Assembly: GCF_038396615.1 (NCBI RefSeq)
Contig: NZ_CP121689.1
Span: 1,934,001 to 1,998,000 of the forward strand
From: Thermatribacter velox
GTDB taxonomy: Bacteria > Atribacterota > Atribacteria > Atribacterales > Thermatribacteraceae
Direction: 5' to 3'
DNA: 64,000 nt
The notes beneath the pieces are model-generated. The model searched no databases and was not told the origin of the DNA. It worked only from the letters and a program-made list of their open reading frames with translations. Below are positions 8,963 to 18,221 of this stretch, piece after piece (position 1 is the stretch's first letter; each line of letters opens with the position of its first letter). The position numbers and the translations under genes are program-made.

Positions 8963-9875
8963 CCTTGCTCCCAACAACCAAAGGCAACAAAGCAGCACCA
9001 ACTACACTAGCCCTACTTTTAAACTTACCGAGAAAAAGCCTTGTTGCCTTATTCCTCTCGAACAAGTTGCTTAAATAACTTTCCTCCACTAATTTTAACC
9101 AAAACTCCCCACTCTCAGAAACACCTCCTCCAAGTATTATTGCTTCCGGATCAAAAATTTTTGTCAAATTAGCAAGCGCTACTCCAAGATAGAAAGCTGC
9201 ACTCTTTACTACATTTAGAAACGGATACATACCCTTTTTTGCTTCTTCCATTATTATTTCACCCTTAATGCGCTTTCCTACCAGATAAAAAACATCCCGT
9301 TCCATGGCTATCCCTGAAGAAAGAGCTTCAAGACAACCTTTCCGTCCACAGCGACACTCCGGACCACAAGGATGAACAGTAGTGTGTCCAATTTCTCCAG
9401 AAATCCCATTTGCTCCTCTAACGACCTTCCTATCATGCACAAAAGTAGCAGCAATACCAGTACCAACACTCACATATAAAAAGCTTGTAAACTTCTCTCC
9501 CATGCCAAAATGCAATTCCGCTATTGCTCCAGCACGTACATCATGTTCTAAGTAGGACTTTAGTCCCAATCTTTCCTCAATCATTTCTTTTATACGAACA
9601 TTTTTCCACCCTAAATTGGCAGACTCTACCACCACACCTTCATTTATATCCAAAACACCTGGTATCACTATACCTATTGCTGAAACTTCTTTTGCTTTAG
9701 GTAACGCTCTAACCAACGAATCTTTTAAAAGAGCAATTTTTTCAACTACTTTTTTCGGATCTTTCTCGCCATCAATGCTAACTTTCAAAAAAGAATATGT
9801 TCTCAGATTTCTGTCAATTAGAATCCCAGCAATCTTGGTGCCACCTACGTCAATACCAACAAAGAAACTCAACAC
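8955..9875 (-). CDS. ROK-family sugar kinase
   Basis: 306-residue kinase without a helix-turn-helix, so catalytic rather than regulatory. The ATP-phosphate motif GIDVGGTKI is at residues 7-15. EHDVRAGAIAE carries the catalytic Asp, VSVGTGIAATFV follows, and CGPECRCGRKGCLE holds the ROK zinc ligands. Glucokinase, N-acetylglucosamine or N-acetylmannosamine kinase activity is typical. With NagA and a SIS isomerase transcribed divergently nearby, phosphorylation of an N-acetylated amino sugar is the best guess. It overlaps deoR-like by 8 bases and follows the UroD-like gene by 3. Confidence 0.88.
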   Translation of the reverse strand: MLSFFVGIDVGGTKIAGILIDRNLRTYSFLKVSIDGEKDPKKVVEKIALLKDSLVRALPKAKEVSAIGIVIPGVLDINEGVVVESANLGWKNVRIKEMIEERLGLKSYLEHDVRAGAIAELHFGMGEKFTSFLYVSVGTGIAATFVHDRKVVRGANGISGEIGHTTVHPCGPECRCGRKGCLEALSSGIAMERDVFYLVGKRIKGEIIMEEAKKGMYPFLNVVKSAAFYLGVALANLTKIFDPEAIILGGGVSESGEFWLKLVEESYLSNLFERNKATRLFLGKFKSRASVVGAALLPLVVGSKDE

Positions 9876-9878
9876 AGC

Positions 9879-10949
9879 TCACCTTCTCGAAAAACTATCC
9901 ACACTTCGACCTGAAAATGTGTTATTTCTGACTTCATCATAGAGTGCAAATATGTTTCTCAAAGGAGTATCTGGCTGAATATTATGAGTAGCACCCAAGA
10001 TCAGCCCTCCATTATAGCCTACGGTAGCAATTCTTTCCCTTACTTCCTTCCTGACTTCATTAACCGAACCGAAAGGTAAAGTTTCTTGCTCATCTATAGT
10101 ACCAAAAAAGGATAGCCTATCTCCATAAAGCTTCTTGACTTCTGCTGGATCCATGCACTTTGGCTGCACAGGGTTCAAAACATCTATCTCTATTTCTATC
10201 AAATCCGGAATAATAGGTAAAATATTACCATCACTATGATAAACTACTTTCACTCGAGGATTTACTTCTTTAAAAGACCTTACCAGCTTCTCCAACCGAG
10301 GTTTGAGTTTCCTTCTCCACAAAGAAGGCGAAATTAACATTCCTCTCTGAGTACCCACATCATCTCCGCACATTATAAGATCAACACCGAGAGCAACCAT
10401 TTGTTTGCCTATCGCCATAAAAAATTGCAGAATACCATCCAACAAGTAATCAATTAGAGGGTTATCTCTTTGTAACTCCACCAAAGTTTTCTCAAAGCCC
10501 ACCAAGTACCAAGTAGGCTCGAAGTTGGTGCTACCCAAAAACCCCATGATAGCGTGAGTCTCCTTATAGCGCCTTATTAACTCTTTAGCGCGCTCAAGCC
10601 TCCCTGAAGCCAAAGGATCAGGAAAAGAATATTTTAAAACCGCCTCTTCTGTTAGAGAGGCCAAGGGGTGTTCCACAATTTCGTAATAATAACCTATCTT
10701 TTGGTAGCGAATACCCCATTCATCATAAAAGCTACCATCCTCGAGTACCAAAGTTTCAAAGCCAACAGGTGGGTCAAAAGCCACCCTGACTACATCGTTA
10801 CCTATCTTAACCCCGACCTCGTCTTTACTACAGCCTAAATACTCAGCTAGTGCTTGCTCTACTTCAGGGGTAAACGAATTAAAAACCGGAACTCTATCAG
10901 GAAGTTCAAAGTTTAAAGCCTTTAAAACACGCTCACGGGGAGTTAACAT
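9879..10949 (-). CDS. Uroporphyrinogen-decarboxylase-fold protein in a sugar operon
   Basis: About 356 residues of the UroD/MtaA/CmuA superfamily: LTPRERVLKALNFELPDRVP at the start, IMCGDDVGTQRGMLISPSLW, VVYHSDGNILPIIPDLIEI, DVLNPVQPKCMDP and FFGTIDEQETLPFG. The fold is clear, but true HemE substrate residues are not evident and no haem genes are nearby. Paralogues of this kind occur beside sugar ABC transporters with no settled function; methyl transfer or a lyase step on the imported compound is possible. The start at 10949 uses GGAG 8 bases upstream, inside the end of the permease gene. Confidence 0.8.
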   Translation of the reverse strand: MLTPRERVLKALNFELPDRVPVFNSFTPEVEQALAEYLGCSKDEVGVKIGNDVVRVAFDPPVGFETLVLEDGSFYDEWGIRYQKIGYYYEIVEHPLASLTEEAVLKYSFPDPLASGRLERAKELIRRYKETHAIMGFLGSTNFEPTWYLVGFEKTLVELQRDNPLIDYLLDGILQFFMAIGKQMVALGVDLIMCGDDVGTQRGMLISPSLWRRKLKPRLEKLVRSFKEVNPRVKVVYHSDGNILPIIPDLIEIEIDVLNPVQPKCMDPAEVKKLYGDRLSFFGTIDEQETLPFGSVNEVRKEVRERIATVGYNGGLILGATHNIQPDTPLRNIFALYDEVRNNTFSGRSVDSFSRR

Positions 10950-10954
10950 TTCTC

Positions 10955-11794
10955 TCACTCCTTTAAAGCCCCAAAAGTAAGCCCACTAATCAATTGTTTT
11001 CTCACCACAATCCCAAAAACTACTATAGGAGCACTAGCCAAAACCGAAGCAGCACACATAAGTCCCCATGAAATCTCTGCAAAACCCATAAAACTAAAAA
11101 CTGCAACAGTGACTGTCCTGCTTTTCACTCCCGTTAAAACCAGCGCAAAAAGAAACTCATTCCACACGAAAATGAAACAGAGGATAGCTACTGTCACAAT
11201 ACCGACTAAAGAGATAGGCACGGTAACAAAGCGTAAAGCACTCCATCTCGAACAACCATCGATCATTGCTGCTTCTTCAAGTTCCACTGGAACATTTTCG
11301 ATAAAACCCCTTAGGATCCAAACCACAAAAGGGAGATTAAAGTTTGTATAAATCAAAATTAAACCAGTCAAAGTATCAAAAAATCCTATTTTTTTGAACA
11401 TCAGAAAAAAAGGAATGGCCACTACAATAGGTGGAATCATGCGCAAAGAAAGAATCCAAAAAGAAAGATTTTCTCTACCCCTGAAACCAAAGCGTATCAA
11501 CGCATAGGAAAGGGGAAATCCAATGAGGAGCGCTAGTAAAGTAGAAACACTACTCACTACTAAACTATTATAGTAATAACGACGGAAACTTGCTTCTGTC
11601 AGTACACTTTTGAAATTGTCTACCGTTGGCTTAAAAATAAACCGATACTCAAAAACTTCCGATCCGTGTTTAAAAGCCGTAATTACAACCCAATAAACGG
11701 GCAAGAAAAACACTAGAATCACGAAAACCACTAAAACATAAATTAAAAGTTGTCTAAAAGCGATTCTGGCTTCTTTTCTCATGGGTTCAAGCAC
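10955..11794 (-). CDS. Sugar ABC transporter permease, MalG type (amino-sugar operon)
   Basis: 279-residue inner-membrane permease with about six hydrophobic segments, FLPVYWVVITAFKHGSEVFE near the N terminus and the EAA motif PVELEEAAMIDGCSRWSALR near residue 180. The C terminus ISGLTFGALKE is family-typical. It overlaps the MalF-type gene by 8 bases, and its end carries the ribosome-binding site of the UroD-like gene. It partners the permease at 11787-12641. Confidence 0.9.
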   Translation of the reverse strand: MLEPMRKEARIAFRQLLIYVLVVFVILVFFLPVYWVVITAFKHGSEVFEYRFIFKPTVDNFKSVLTEASFRRYYYNSLVVSSVSTLLALLIGFPLSYALIRFGFRGRENLSFWILSLRMIPPIVVAIPFFLMFKKIGFFDTLTGLILIYTNFNLPFVVWILRGFIENVPVELEEAAMIDGCSRWSALRFVTVPISLVGIVTVAILCFIFVWNEFLFALVLTGVKSRTVTVAVFSFMGFAEISWGLMCAASVLASAPIVVFGIVVRKQLISGLTFGALKE

Positions 11795-12641
11795 TTCTAA
11801 AAACCTTAATAAGGATCATTACCAAAAAACTGGCCACAAAAAGCATAATGATGGCCATTGCTGATGATTCGCCAAATTTTAAAAATTCAAAGGCTTTCAA
11901 GTAAGAATATATGTTCAGCGTCCGAGTCGCATATCCAGGACCACCTTTAGTAGTAATGTAGATACTCTCGAAAGCCTTAAAAGCCTCCACTAACCTGAAG
12001 AGCAAAGCTATAATGACCACTCTCTTTATAAGAGGCAAAGTAATGCGATAAAACAATTGAAAAGAATTGGCCCCATCAATACGTGCTGCTTCAAGTGTTT
12101 CCTTTGGCAAATACTGAAGTCCGGCTAAAAGAACTAGTGCCACAAAAGGTGTCCATTGCCATACATCGATAGAAACAACCGCCCATTTTGCTGTCGAGGG
12201 TTCAGTTAGCCAAGAAACAGTAGAAAAGCCAAAAAGGAGCTTGATTACGTAATTAACAAGACCTAAAGTTGGATCATATAACATTAAAAAAGTTAGAGCG
12301 CTAACCACTGGAGGTATAATCATTGGCAACATTAAAAATATAATTGCTACTGATTTTCCTTTAAAATTTTGATTAAAAAGCAATGCTATTGCTAAGCCTA
12401 GTAAAAATTCAATCCCTACTGCTACCACTACATAGAAAAGTGTATTAGCTAAAGATATATAAAAAACACTATCTCTAAAAAGGACTATGTAATTCTCAAA
12501 TCCAACAAATTTGTTCTCAAAAATACGATAACTTCTAAAACTTATGAACCAGGTATAAACAGTGGGATAAATACTAAAGATAACTAAATATGAAAGGGCT
12601 GGCATGAGAAAAAACAACAATTCTTTTCGCCTTATCATCAC
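11787..12641 (-). CDS. Sugar ABC transporter permease, MalF type (amino-sugar operon)
   Basis: 284-residue membrane permease. It has a first helix LFFLMPALSYLVIFSIYPTV, a VGFENYIVLFRD segment, and the EAA loop KETLEAARIDGANSFQLFYR with ITLPLIK near residue 190. It forms the channel with the MalG-type partner. It is preceded by a strong 15-bp hairpin (12660-12693) that separates it from the binding-protein gene. Confidence 0.9.
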   Translation of the reverse strand: MMIRRKELLFFLMPALSYLVIFSIYPTVYTWFISFRSYRIFENKFVGFENYIVLFRDSVFYISLANTLFYVVVAVGIEFLLGLAIALLFNQNFKGKSVAIIFLMLPMIIPPVVSALTFLMLYDPTLGLVNYVIKLLFGFSTVSWLTEPSTAKWAVVSIDVWQWTPFVALVLLAGLQYLPKETLEAARIDGANSFQLFYRITLPLIKRVVIIALLFRLVEAFKAFESIYITTKGGPGYATRTLNIYSYLKAFEFLKFGESSAMAIIMLFVASFLVMILIKVFRSA

Positions 12642-12659
12642 TAAGCTTCTGCTCCCCTT

Positions 12660-12693
12660 GAGTAGGAGAGCAACTTGAGTTGCTCTCCTACTC
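12660..12693 (-). promoter_or_regulatory. Perfect 15-bp hairpin between binding protein and permeases
   Basis: GAGTAGGAGAGCAAC and GTTGCTCTCCTACTC pair perfectly around a 4-base loop. It lies downstream of the binding-protein gene and upstream of the permeases in the same transcript, with no U-tract. It most likely acts as an mRNA stabiliser or partial terminator that sets a high binding-protein to permease ratio, like the element at 6381. Confidence 0.75.
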
Positions 12694-12714
12694 GCAAATC
12701 ACCAGAAACCTAAA

Positions 12715-14106
12715 TTATTTATAGTAACCTGCTTTTTCCATGATCTTACGTATTTCCTGATTTACTTCCTTCATTGCGTTTTCAGCTTCTTTTTGTCCGG
12801 AAATAACTTCTTCTATTGCAACTCCCACTAAGTTGCCAATCTCGGGATATTCAGGTATACGTGGCCTACAATCAGGATCTGCATACTTCACGTTCTCCAT
12901 CAAAGCCTCTTGCCACTCTCCAAGCCACGGGAAATCTTCTCTCCACCGAGGATCACTATTCACCGAAATCCTGCTAACATAAATTGTAGGACCACCAATA
13001 GCCTTTTGAACTTCTTTACTGGTCATCCAGCTAATAAACAGCCAAGCAGCCTCTTTTTTTGAGGTATTCTTATTAATGCCTACATACCAGGAGTAGGGAT
13101 CCATTGTAATACCCGCCGGCCCCGCAGGTTGAGGAGCATAACCCCATTTCCCAGCAGTCCTGGATTTCTCAGGATTTTCGATTGAAATCCCAAAAGCAGG
13201 AGTATCAATGGTCATGGCAATTTTCCCGGTTTGCATAGCAGAAAGAATCTTGCTCCATTCCCAACTAGAAACACCTGGAGGGCCAAAATTACGCAGAATA
13301 TTCGCGTAGAATTCTACTGATTTTATGGCTTCCGGCGAATCAAGCAAAGGATTCCACTTATCGTCAAACCAGTCCCCCCCAAAAGATTTCAGGAAGCAAG
13401 ACCAAATAAACACATTCAAACCCGAACCGGCCATGCCCCTCATAGCAATGCCATAAACTTCACCAGGATTATTTAACTTAGAAGCATAGTTCCAGAGTTC
13501 GTCCATTGTTTTAGGAGCTCCAGGAAGACCCTTATCTTGAAAAAGATCTTTGCGGTACATAAAGAGGGTACCAGAAAGGTGTAATGGTATTCCATATTGC
13601 ACGCCATTAACCTGCCCCATTTGCCGAAAGCCTTCTGGAAAGTCATCCGGCCAAGCATACCATTCCAAGTCAGTAAGAGATGAATTGTTGAGAAAATCTT
13701 CTAAATTGCACAAACCGTCACTTTTTACGTAAAGTGCCATATAACCGGGGTCCAAAAGCATAACATCGTAAGTAGCACTCTTGGCCGCTAAGTCTACTGT
13801 TATCTTTTGGCGCAACTGTTCCTCATTTACCAGCTCATGTGTTACTTTTATTCCAGTAAGCTTTTCAAACACTGGAATCAACTTAGCAATGCTCTCCTGG
13901 TTAGGTTCAGAATTACCGATAAAAGTAATCTCGGTTCCTTGGAATTGTCTCCAATCTATTGCAGCTTGCCTGAAGGAATTAAGAATTTCTTCTTCGCTTG
14001 CGAAAAATTTACCATAAAAATATTCCTGAGCACCCAAGCTTCCAACACAAGATATCAAAAACAAAACACCTAAAATTAACACTAAAAAACTAACACACTT
14101 ACGCAT
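12715..14106 (-). CDS. Extracellular solute-binding protein family 1 (amino-sugar operon)
   Basis: 463-residue binding protein. An N-terminal signal (MRKCVSFLVLILGVLFLISC) ends in LISC, which fits a lipobox; cleavage after GSLGA is the alternative. The body shows FEKLTGIKVTHELVNEEQLR, YDVMLLDPGYMALYV, GIPLHLSGTLFMYRKDLF and AAWLFISWMTS. ATG 14106 follows GGGGGG by 8 bases. It captures the sugar for the permeases encoded downstream. Confidence 0.9.
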   Translation of the reverse strand: MRKCVSFLVLILGVLFLISCVGSLGAQEYFYGKFFASEEEILNSFRQAAIDWRQFQGTEITFIGNSEPNQESIAKLIPVFEKLTGIKVTHELVNEEQLRQKITVDLAAKSATYDVMLLDPGYMALYVKSDGLCNLEDFLNNSSLTDLEWYAWPDDFPEGFRQMGQVNGVQYGIPLHLSGTLFMYRKDLFQDKGLPGAPKTMDELWNYASKLNNPGEVYGIAMRGMAGSGLNVFIWSCFLKSFGGDWFDDKWNPLLDSPEAIKSVEFYANILRNFGPPGVSSWEWSKILSAMQTGKIAMTIDTPAFGISIENPEKSRTAGKWGYAPQPAGPAGITMDPYSWYVGINKNTSKKEAAWLFISWMTSKEVQKAIGGPTIYVSRISVNSDPRWREDFPWLGEWQEALMENVKYADPDCRPRIPEYPEIGNLVGVAIEEVISGQKEAENAMKEVNQEIRKIMEKAGYYK

Positions 14107-14192
14107 GACACAAACCCCCCTTTCCTTACATAACATAAAAATAAGATAAACAACCCCATCTGCTATGTTGCAACTACGGCTCTATTCTCTGA

Positions 14193-15209
14193 TTAGCTAT
14201 CACCTCCCATTATTACTTCTTCTTTACCACTTTCTAAGGAACGATGAACAGCAGCTAAAAGCCTAGTATTTAACAAGCCGTCCTTAAAGCTTGCCAAGGG
14301 CTCTCTATCGAGTCTTATCGAATCTATAAAATCGTCGAGCATAAAACCAGGAAAACCTATCAGCTTGTGCCCATAGTCAACTACTAAGCTAGACGGATAG
14401 CGGTAACTTCCAGCCGCTAAATCTAACATTTGATGAGCAGAATTAATATGCAAAAAGCCCTTGTCTCCATAGATTGACAGCTTAAAATCGAAAACATTTG
14501 GAAAGGAATTAGGAAGGCACCAAACGCTTTCGAAAATACCATCGCTACCATCTTTATATTTAACCACCACGTGTATGTAATCGTAGGTATCCACACCCAA
14601 GCTTTTTAAGAAGCGCTTCGATCCTGTGGCATACACACTTTCCGGAAACTTACCGGAGAGAAAGTAAACTAAATCCAAAAGGTGACTTAAAAGAAACCAA
14701 CCACATGTACTTCTGGAGGCCCAGGAAAGCATCTGAGTAGGTACAAAAACTTGGTTACTCAACAAACCATTAAAGGTTAAAATATTACCAATCTCCCCTC
14801 GTTCAATCTGATTTTTGGCCTGGACTACTGCTGGATTCCACCTATTTTCGAAAGCAACTAAACACTTACTACCTACTTCTATGGACTTTTTGAACATCGT
14901 TTCTGCTTCTTCCAAGCTTTGAGTAAAAGGTTTTTCAACCATAATATGAAGACCCCTCTCAAGGGATCTCATAACCGGCTTGTAATGAGCAAAATCAGGT
15001 GTAGTGATAATTACGGCATCCAGATCCTCTTTTTCTAACATATCTTCAAATCTAGAGTATGCTTTTACCTTCCAGGTTCTCGAGGCTTTTTCAGAAACTT
15101 GAGAATTGATCTCAGAAAAAGCCACCAACTCAGCATAAGGATTCTGAGTAAGCAAACGAGCAAACAAATTACCCCTGATGCCCATTCCCACTATTGCAAA
15201 TTTGATCAT
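14193..15209 (-). CDS. Gfo/Idh/MocA-family dehydrogenase (amino-sugar operon)
   Basis: 338-residue NAD(P)-binding oxidoreductase. It has FAIVGMGIRGNLFARLL (Rossmann loop, residues ~4-20), VIITTPDFAHYKPV and MVEKPFTQSLEEAE with the family's EKP motif. It is about as long as the paralogue at 3911-4939 and shares many blocks with it (PTQMLSW, LxSHxxD), so the two probably arose by duplication. First gene of the leftward operon, facing the SIS-domain gene across a short shared promoter region. Confidence 0.87.
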   Translation of the reverse strand: MIKFAIVGMGIRGNLFARLLTQNPYAELVAFSEINSQVSEKASRTWKVKAYSRFEDMLEKEDLDAVIITTPDFAHYKPVMRSLERGLHIMVEKPFTQSLEEAETMFKKSIEVGSKCLVAFENRWNPAVVQAKNQIERGEIGNILTFNGLLSNQVFVPTQMLSWASRSTCGWFLLSHLLDLVYFLSGKFPESVYATGSKRFLKSLGVDTYDYIHVVVKYKDGSDGIFESVWCLPNSFPNVFDFKLSIYGDKGFLHINSAHQMLDLAAGSYRYPSSLVVDYGHKLIGFPGFMLDDFIDSIRLDREPLASFKDGLLNTRLLAAVHRSLESGKEEVIMGGDS

Positions 15210-15276
15210 TTTTTTCTCCCCTCTGAGCTTTAAACTTGCCTTAATTCTGAAAATAAGATATCATTGGTTATGATTG

Positions 15277-15294
15277 TTGTCAATAATTCGACAA
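15277..15294. promoter_or_regulatory. Inverted repeat between divergent amino-sugar operons, candidate operator
   Basis: TTGTC and GACAA flank 8 bases (AATAATTC) midway between the divergent dehydrogenase and SIS-domain genes, where promoters of both must lie. The DeoR-type protein encoded in the leftward operon is the obvious candidate to bind. Assignment rests on position and symmetry only. Confidence 0.4.
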
Positions 15295-15329
15295 AAAGTT
15301 TCATTTTCATGAAAAAAGGAGGAATAAAG

Positions 15330-16370
15330 GTGAACCACACCTATCTTGAAATTCATAAGCAGCCAATTACCTGGGAGAAAACTTTATCTCATCTTCAACA
15401 AAAAGCAAAAACAAACCAGTTTCTGAACAAAAAATACGACGAGATAATTTTCACAGGTTGCGGAAGCTCCTACAACCTTTCTCTAACAGCCTCTTACCTT
15501 TGGCAAGCAATAAACCAAGAACGAACAAGAGGTGTTCCCGCATCTGAGATATTCTTATTCCCTGAAGGAGTATTTCTGCCGAACCAACAATACCTACTTT
15601 TTGGCATTTCTCGTTCAGGAGAAACTTCAGAAACCATCAAGGCTTTGCAGACTTCTGAAAAAGAAAATACCACTATAGATACAGTAGGTATAACTTGCGA
15701 AGACAATTCTACCCTTATCCATTATTCGAAATACCAAGTAATAACATCTGAAGCCCACGAAGAAAGTGTGGTTATGACCCAGTCCTTCTCCACCATGCTT
15801 TTGTCCTTACTCTTTCTCGCCTTAAAAAAGAAAGAAAACCTGCCAAGAGCCCTGTTCGAACTGCCTAGTTTGCTCAATGAATTGCTTCCCACTGGAGAAA
15901 GGATAGTCCAAAGTTTGGCCAACGATTTTTCTTTCGAAAAATTCATATTTCTCGGAAGTGGACCTTTTTACGGCATTGCTTGGGAAGGCTCGCTAAAGCT
16001 TAAAGAAATGAGCCTTACGCCTACCGAAACCTTTCACTTCTTAGAGTTTCGTCATGGACCAAAATCCATAGTTGACGAAAAAACCTTGATAATCGCCCTC
16101 ACTTCGGAAAAGGCCTTTGATCTCGAAAAAGTCGTGTTATCAGAAATGATAAGTCTGGGGGCTACTATATTAAACCTTGGAAAGAAGCCCCTTAACCTGG
16201 ATAAATCAAAAATTGTGGAGATAGTTTTCGAAAATCCTTCCCTTAACGATTTCTTTACTCCCATTCTCGACGTAGTTTTTCTTCAACTTTTAGGCTACTT
16301 CAGAGCCTGCAACAAAGGACTCAATCCAGATAAACCTAAAAATCTAACCAAGGTGGTAAAATTAAATTAG
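15330..16370 (+). CDS. SIS-domain sugar-phosphate isomerase/deaminase (AgaS/GlmS-C like)
   Basis: 346 residues forming two SIS domains without the GlmS glutaminase part. The first has ITGCGSSYN-type FTGCGSSYNLSLTASYLW and FGISRSGETSETIKAL. The second has FLGSGPFYGIAWEGSLKLKE, ETFHFLEFRHGPKSI and the C-terminal PDKPKNLTKVV (Lys of the isomerase end). Stand-alone proteins like this act as glucosamine-6-phosphate deaminases/isomerases or AgaS. With NagA 35 bases downstream, conversion of GlcN-6-P to Fru-6-P is the likely job. Start GTG 15330 has AGGAGG 7 bases upstream. Confidence 0.85.
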   Translation: MNHTYLEIHKQPITWEKTLSHLQQKAKTNQFLNKKYDEIIFTGCGSSYNLSLTASYLWQAINQERTRGVPASEIFLFPEGVFLPNQQYLLFGISRSGETSETIKALQTSEKENTTIDTVGITCEDNSTLIHYSKYQVITSEAHEESVVMTQSFSTMLLSLLFLALKKKENLPRALFELPSLLNELLPTGERIVQSLANDFSFEKFIFLGSGPFYGIAWEGSLKLKEMSLTPTETFHFLEFRHGPKSIVDEKTLIIALTSEKAFDLEKVVLSEMISLGATILNLGKKPLNLDKSKIVEIVFENPSLNDFFTPILDVVFLQLLGYFRACNKGLNPDKPKNLTKVVKLN

Positions 16371-16405
16371 AAGGTGAACTAAAAGAAAGAAAAATCATTA
16401 GAAAA

Positions 16406-17566
16406 ATGAAAAACCGGTTATTCATAATTCGAGGCAATGTCGTAACACCCTACCAAGTTCTCCAAAAAGGTTTTCTTTTGGTTGAGGAAGGTTTTATCAA
16501 AGAGGTTGCACCAGCTACAAGCATATCTCTTCACTTACTAAATGAAAACGGACCTGTTTTCGACTTTGATAATTTCTACCTCTTCCCGGGGCTCATAGAT
16601 CTTCATATTCATGGCGCAGTGGGAGAAGACTTTATGGATGGTTCTCCCGAGGGAATTGAGAGGATAACTACCTTTCTCCTTCAGCATGGAGTAACTCGCT
16701 TTTTAGCAACTACTTTAACAGAAAGCAAGGAGAGGACTGAGAGGGCTATCGAAGCCATGGTATCTTGCAAAAAACTTTTCCCTTCTATTTTGGGCATCCA
16801 CCTTGAGGGCCCTTATCTATCCCCTGAAAGAAGGGGTGCCCAGAATGCCTCCTTCTTGCGCAAACCAGATTTGAATGAAATAAAGGAATTTATTGCACTC
16901 GGCGAAGGCCTTATAAAGAGGGTCACCATCGCCCCAGAACTTGATAATGCTCTTGATATAGTTGAATACCTGACTTCTCAGGATATCCTGGTCTCCCTTG
17001 GTCATAGTACGGCCGATTACCGAATAAGCTTCCAGGCCTTCCTGAAAGGAGCTCGCCTGGTAACCCATCTTTTCAACGGTATGGATCCTCTCCATCACCG
17101 TTCTCCCAATCTTCTTGCTTTTGCTTTGGGTTTTGAGGGGATATGTGTGGAAATGATTGCTGACCTGATACATGTATCACCTGAAATAATGAAAATTGCT
17201 CTCTTGTGTAAGCGCAATCGACTTATTTTGATTAGCGACGCCATTAGAGCAACTGGTTTGCAGGACGGAATGTATGAAATGGGTGGAGAAATGATGGAGA
17301 TGAAAGACGGCATTGCCAGAATGGTTTCAACCGGGAGCTTAGCAGGAAGTACTCTTACTTTAGATCAGGCATTATATAATCTGAAACAGCTGTTTGATCT
17401 TCCTCTGCCAGAATTAGCACGAATGGCCAGCTTGTTACCAGCAAAACTCTTAAAAATCGATGATAGGTTGGGAAGCCTTGAAAAGAATAAAATTGCTGAT
17501 ATCGTGGTCTTTGATGAAAATTTTAGAGTGCAGGGGGTATTTCAAGAAGGGAGAAAAATTTTATGA
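16406..17566 (+). CDS. nagA: N-acetylglucosamine-6-phosphate deacetylase
   Basis: 386 residues, the usual NagA length. Motifs in order: PGLIDLHIHGAVGEDFMDG (metal-binding HxH at 67/69), GIHLEGPYLS (metal Glu), LGHSTADY, VTHLFNGMDPLHHR and LISDAIRATG with the catalytic Asp, then GSLAGSTLT. It removes acetate from GlcNAc-6-P in the cytoplasm, giving GlcN-6-P for the SIS-domain enzyme encoded just before it. It is the strongest functional anchor for calling the surrounding transporters amino-sugar importers. Confidence 0.93.
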   Translation: MKNRLFIIRGNVVTPYQVLQKGFLLVEEGFIKEVAPATSISLHLLNENGPVFDFDNFYLFPGLIDLHIHGAVGEDFMDGSPEGIERITTFLLQHGVTRFLATTLTESKERTERAIEAMVSCKKLFPSILGIHLEGPYLSPERRGAQNASFLRKPDLNEIKEFIALGEGLIKRVTIAPELDNALDIVEYLTSQDILVSLGHSTADYRISFQAFLKGARLVTHLFNGMDPLHHRSPNLLAFALGFEGICVEMIADLIHVSPEIMKIALLCKRNRLILISDAIRATGLQDGMYEMGGEMMEMKDGIARMVSTGSLAGSTLTLDQALYNLKQLFDLPLPELARMASLLPAKLLKIDDRLGSLEKNKIADIVVFDENFRVQGVFQEGRKIL

Positions 17567-17963
17567 AAATTATCGTGCTTTTTAAAATCAATCTTCTGCT
17601 TCTTTGTTCTTCGGATAAAATTCAATTTTGAAAAACTAAAATGAAAGTAATAAAACTAACAACTGAGAAAGCTGGAGATTTCTTTCACAAATACAATTCC
17701 AAAACAGTAGAAATAAGGAAGACGTTAACATAGAACTAAACGGAATTTAAACCCCCTTCCAGAACCCGCAAAATTATTAGAACCCGTACAGATTTTTGGT
17801 AAGGAACAGTTTTTTGTTAGGTGATTAAGAAAGTCAACCCAGAAGATAGATCGGTGGATGGATGTTCTTGAGTAAGCCCTGAAAAACTGCTATCTAACCG
17901 AATAAAAGTGAAACTATCTGGTTTAATATTCACAAAGATTAGCAAAACCAGGAGGAAAAAATC
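17567..17963. other. Intergenic stretch with a possible 30-codon remnant
   Basis: Nearly 400 AT-rich bases between nagA and the glutaredoxin gene. The only orderly reading is a 30-codon frame at 17641-17733 (MKVIKLTTEKAGDFFHKYNS, then KTVEIRKTLT), which could be the front of a decayed gene; it lacks a clear ribosome-binding site. No hairpin terminator or riboswitch was recognised. Confidence 0.4.
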
Positions 17964-18221
17964 ATGAAAAAAGTTATGCTTTATGCACTGAGCACCTGTC
18001 CTTTTTGCCAGATGACCAAGCAGTTCTTCAAAAAACACAACATCCCTTTTGACTTTGTGGATGTTGATCTCTTGCCAGAAGCAGAAAAAGAGCAAACCGT
18101 CCAGAAAGTCCAGGCTATATCAGGAAGAAGGGCCTTTCCAGTGATCGTGATCGAAGATGAGGTAATCGTGGGATATGATGAACTAAAAATCAGGGAGGCA
18201 CTCAAAGATGAGCTCAAATGA
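17964..18221 (+). CDS. Glutaredoxin-family thiol oxidoreductase
   Basis: 85-residue thioredoxin-fold protein with the redox-active pair CPFC at residues 12-15 (YALSTCPFCQMTKQFFKK), the cis-Pro segment AFPVIVIEDE and the following VGYDE. It would reduce disulfides or carry electrons in the cytoplasm. AGGAGG lies 7 bases before the ATG. Its last 14 bases overlap the next gene, a ferredoxin-thioredoxin-reductase-like protein, which is therefore the likely electron donor. Confidence 0.9.
   Translation: MKKVMLYALSTCPFCQMTKQFFKKHNIPFDFVDVDLLPEAEKEQTVQKVQAISGRRAFPVIVIEDEVIVGYDELKIREALKDELK

Noticed and set aside
9879-10949. Haem biosynthesis gene hemE
   Set aside because: Same fold, but it lies in a sugar-transport operon with no other haem gene, and HemE-specific residues were not evident.
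17567-17963. Riboswitch in the long gap before the glutaredoxin gene
   Set aside because: No paired conserved blocks of a known class could be found and no terminator follows.
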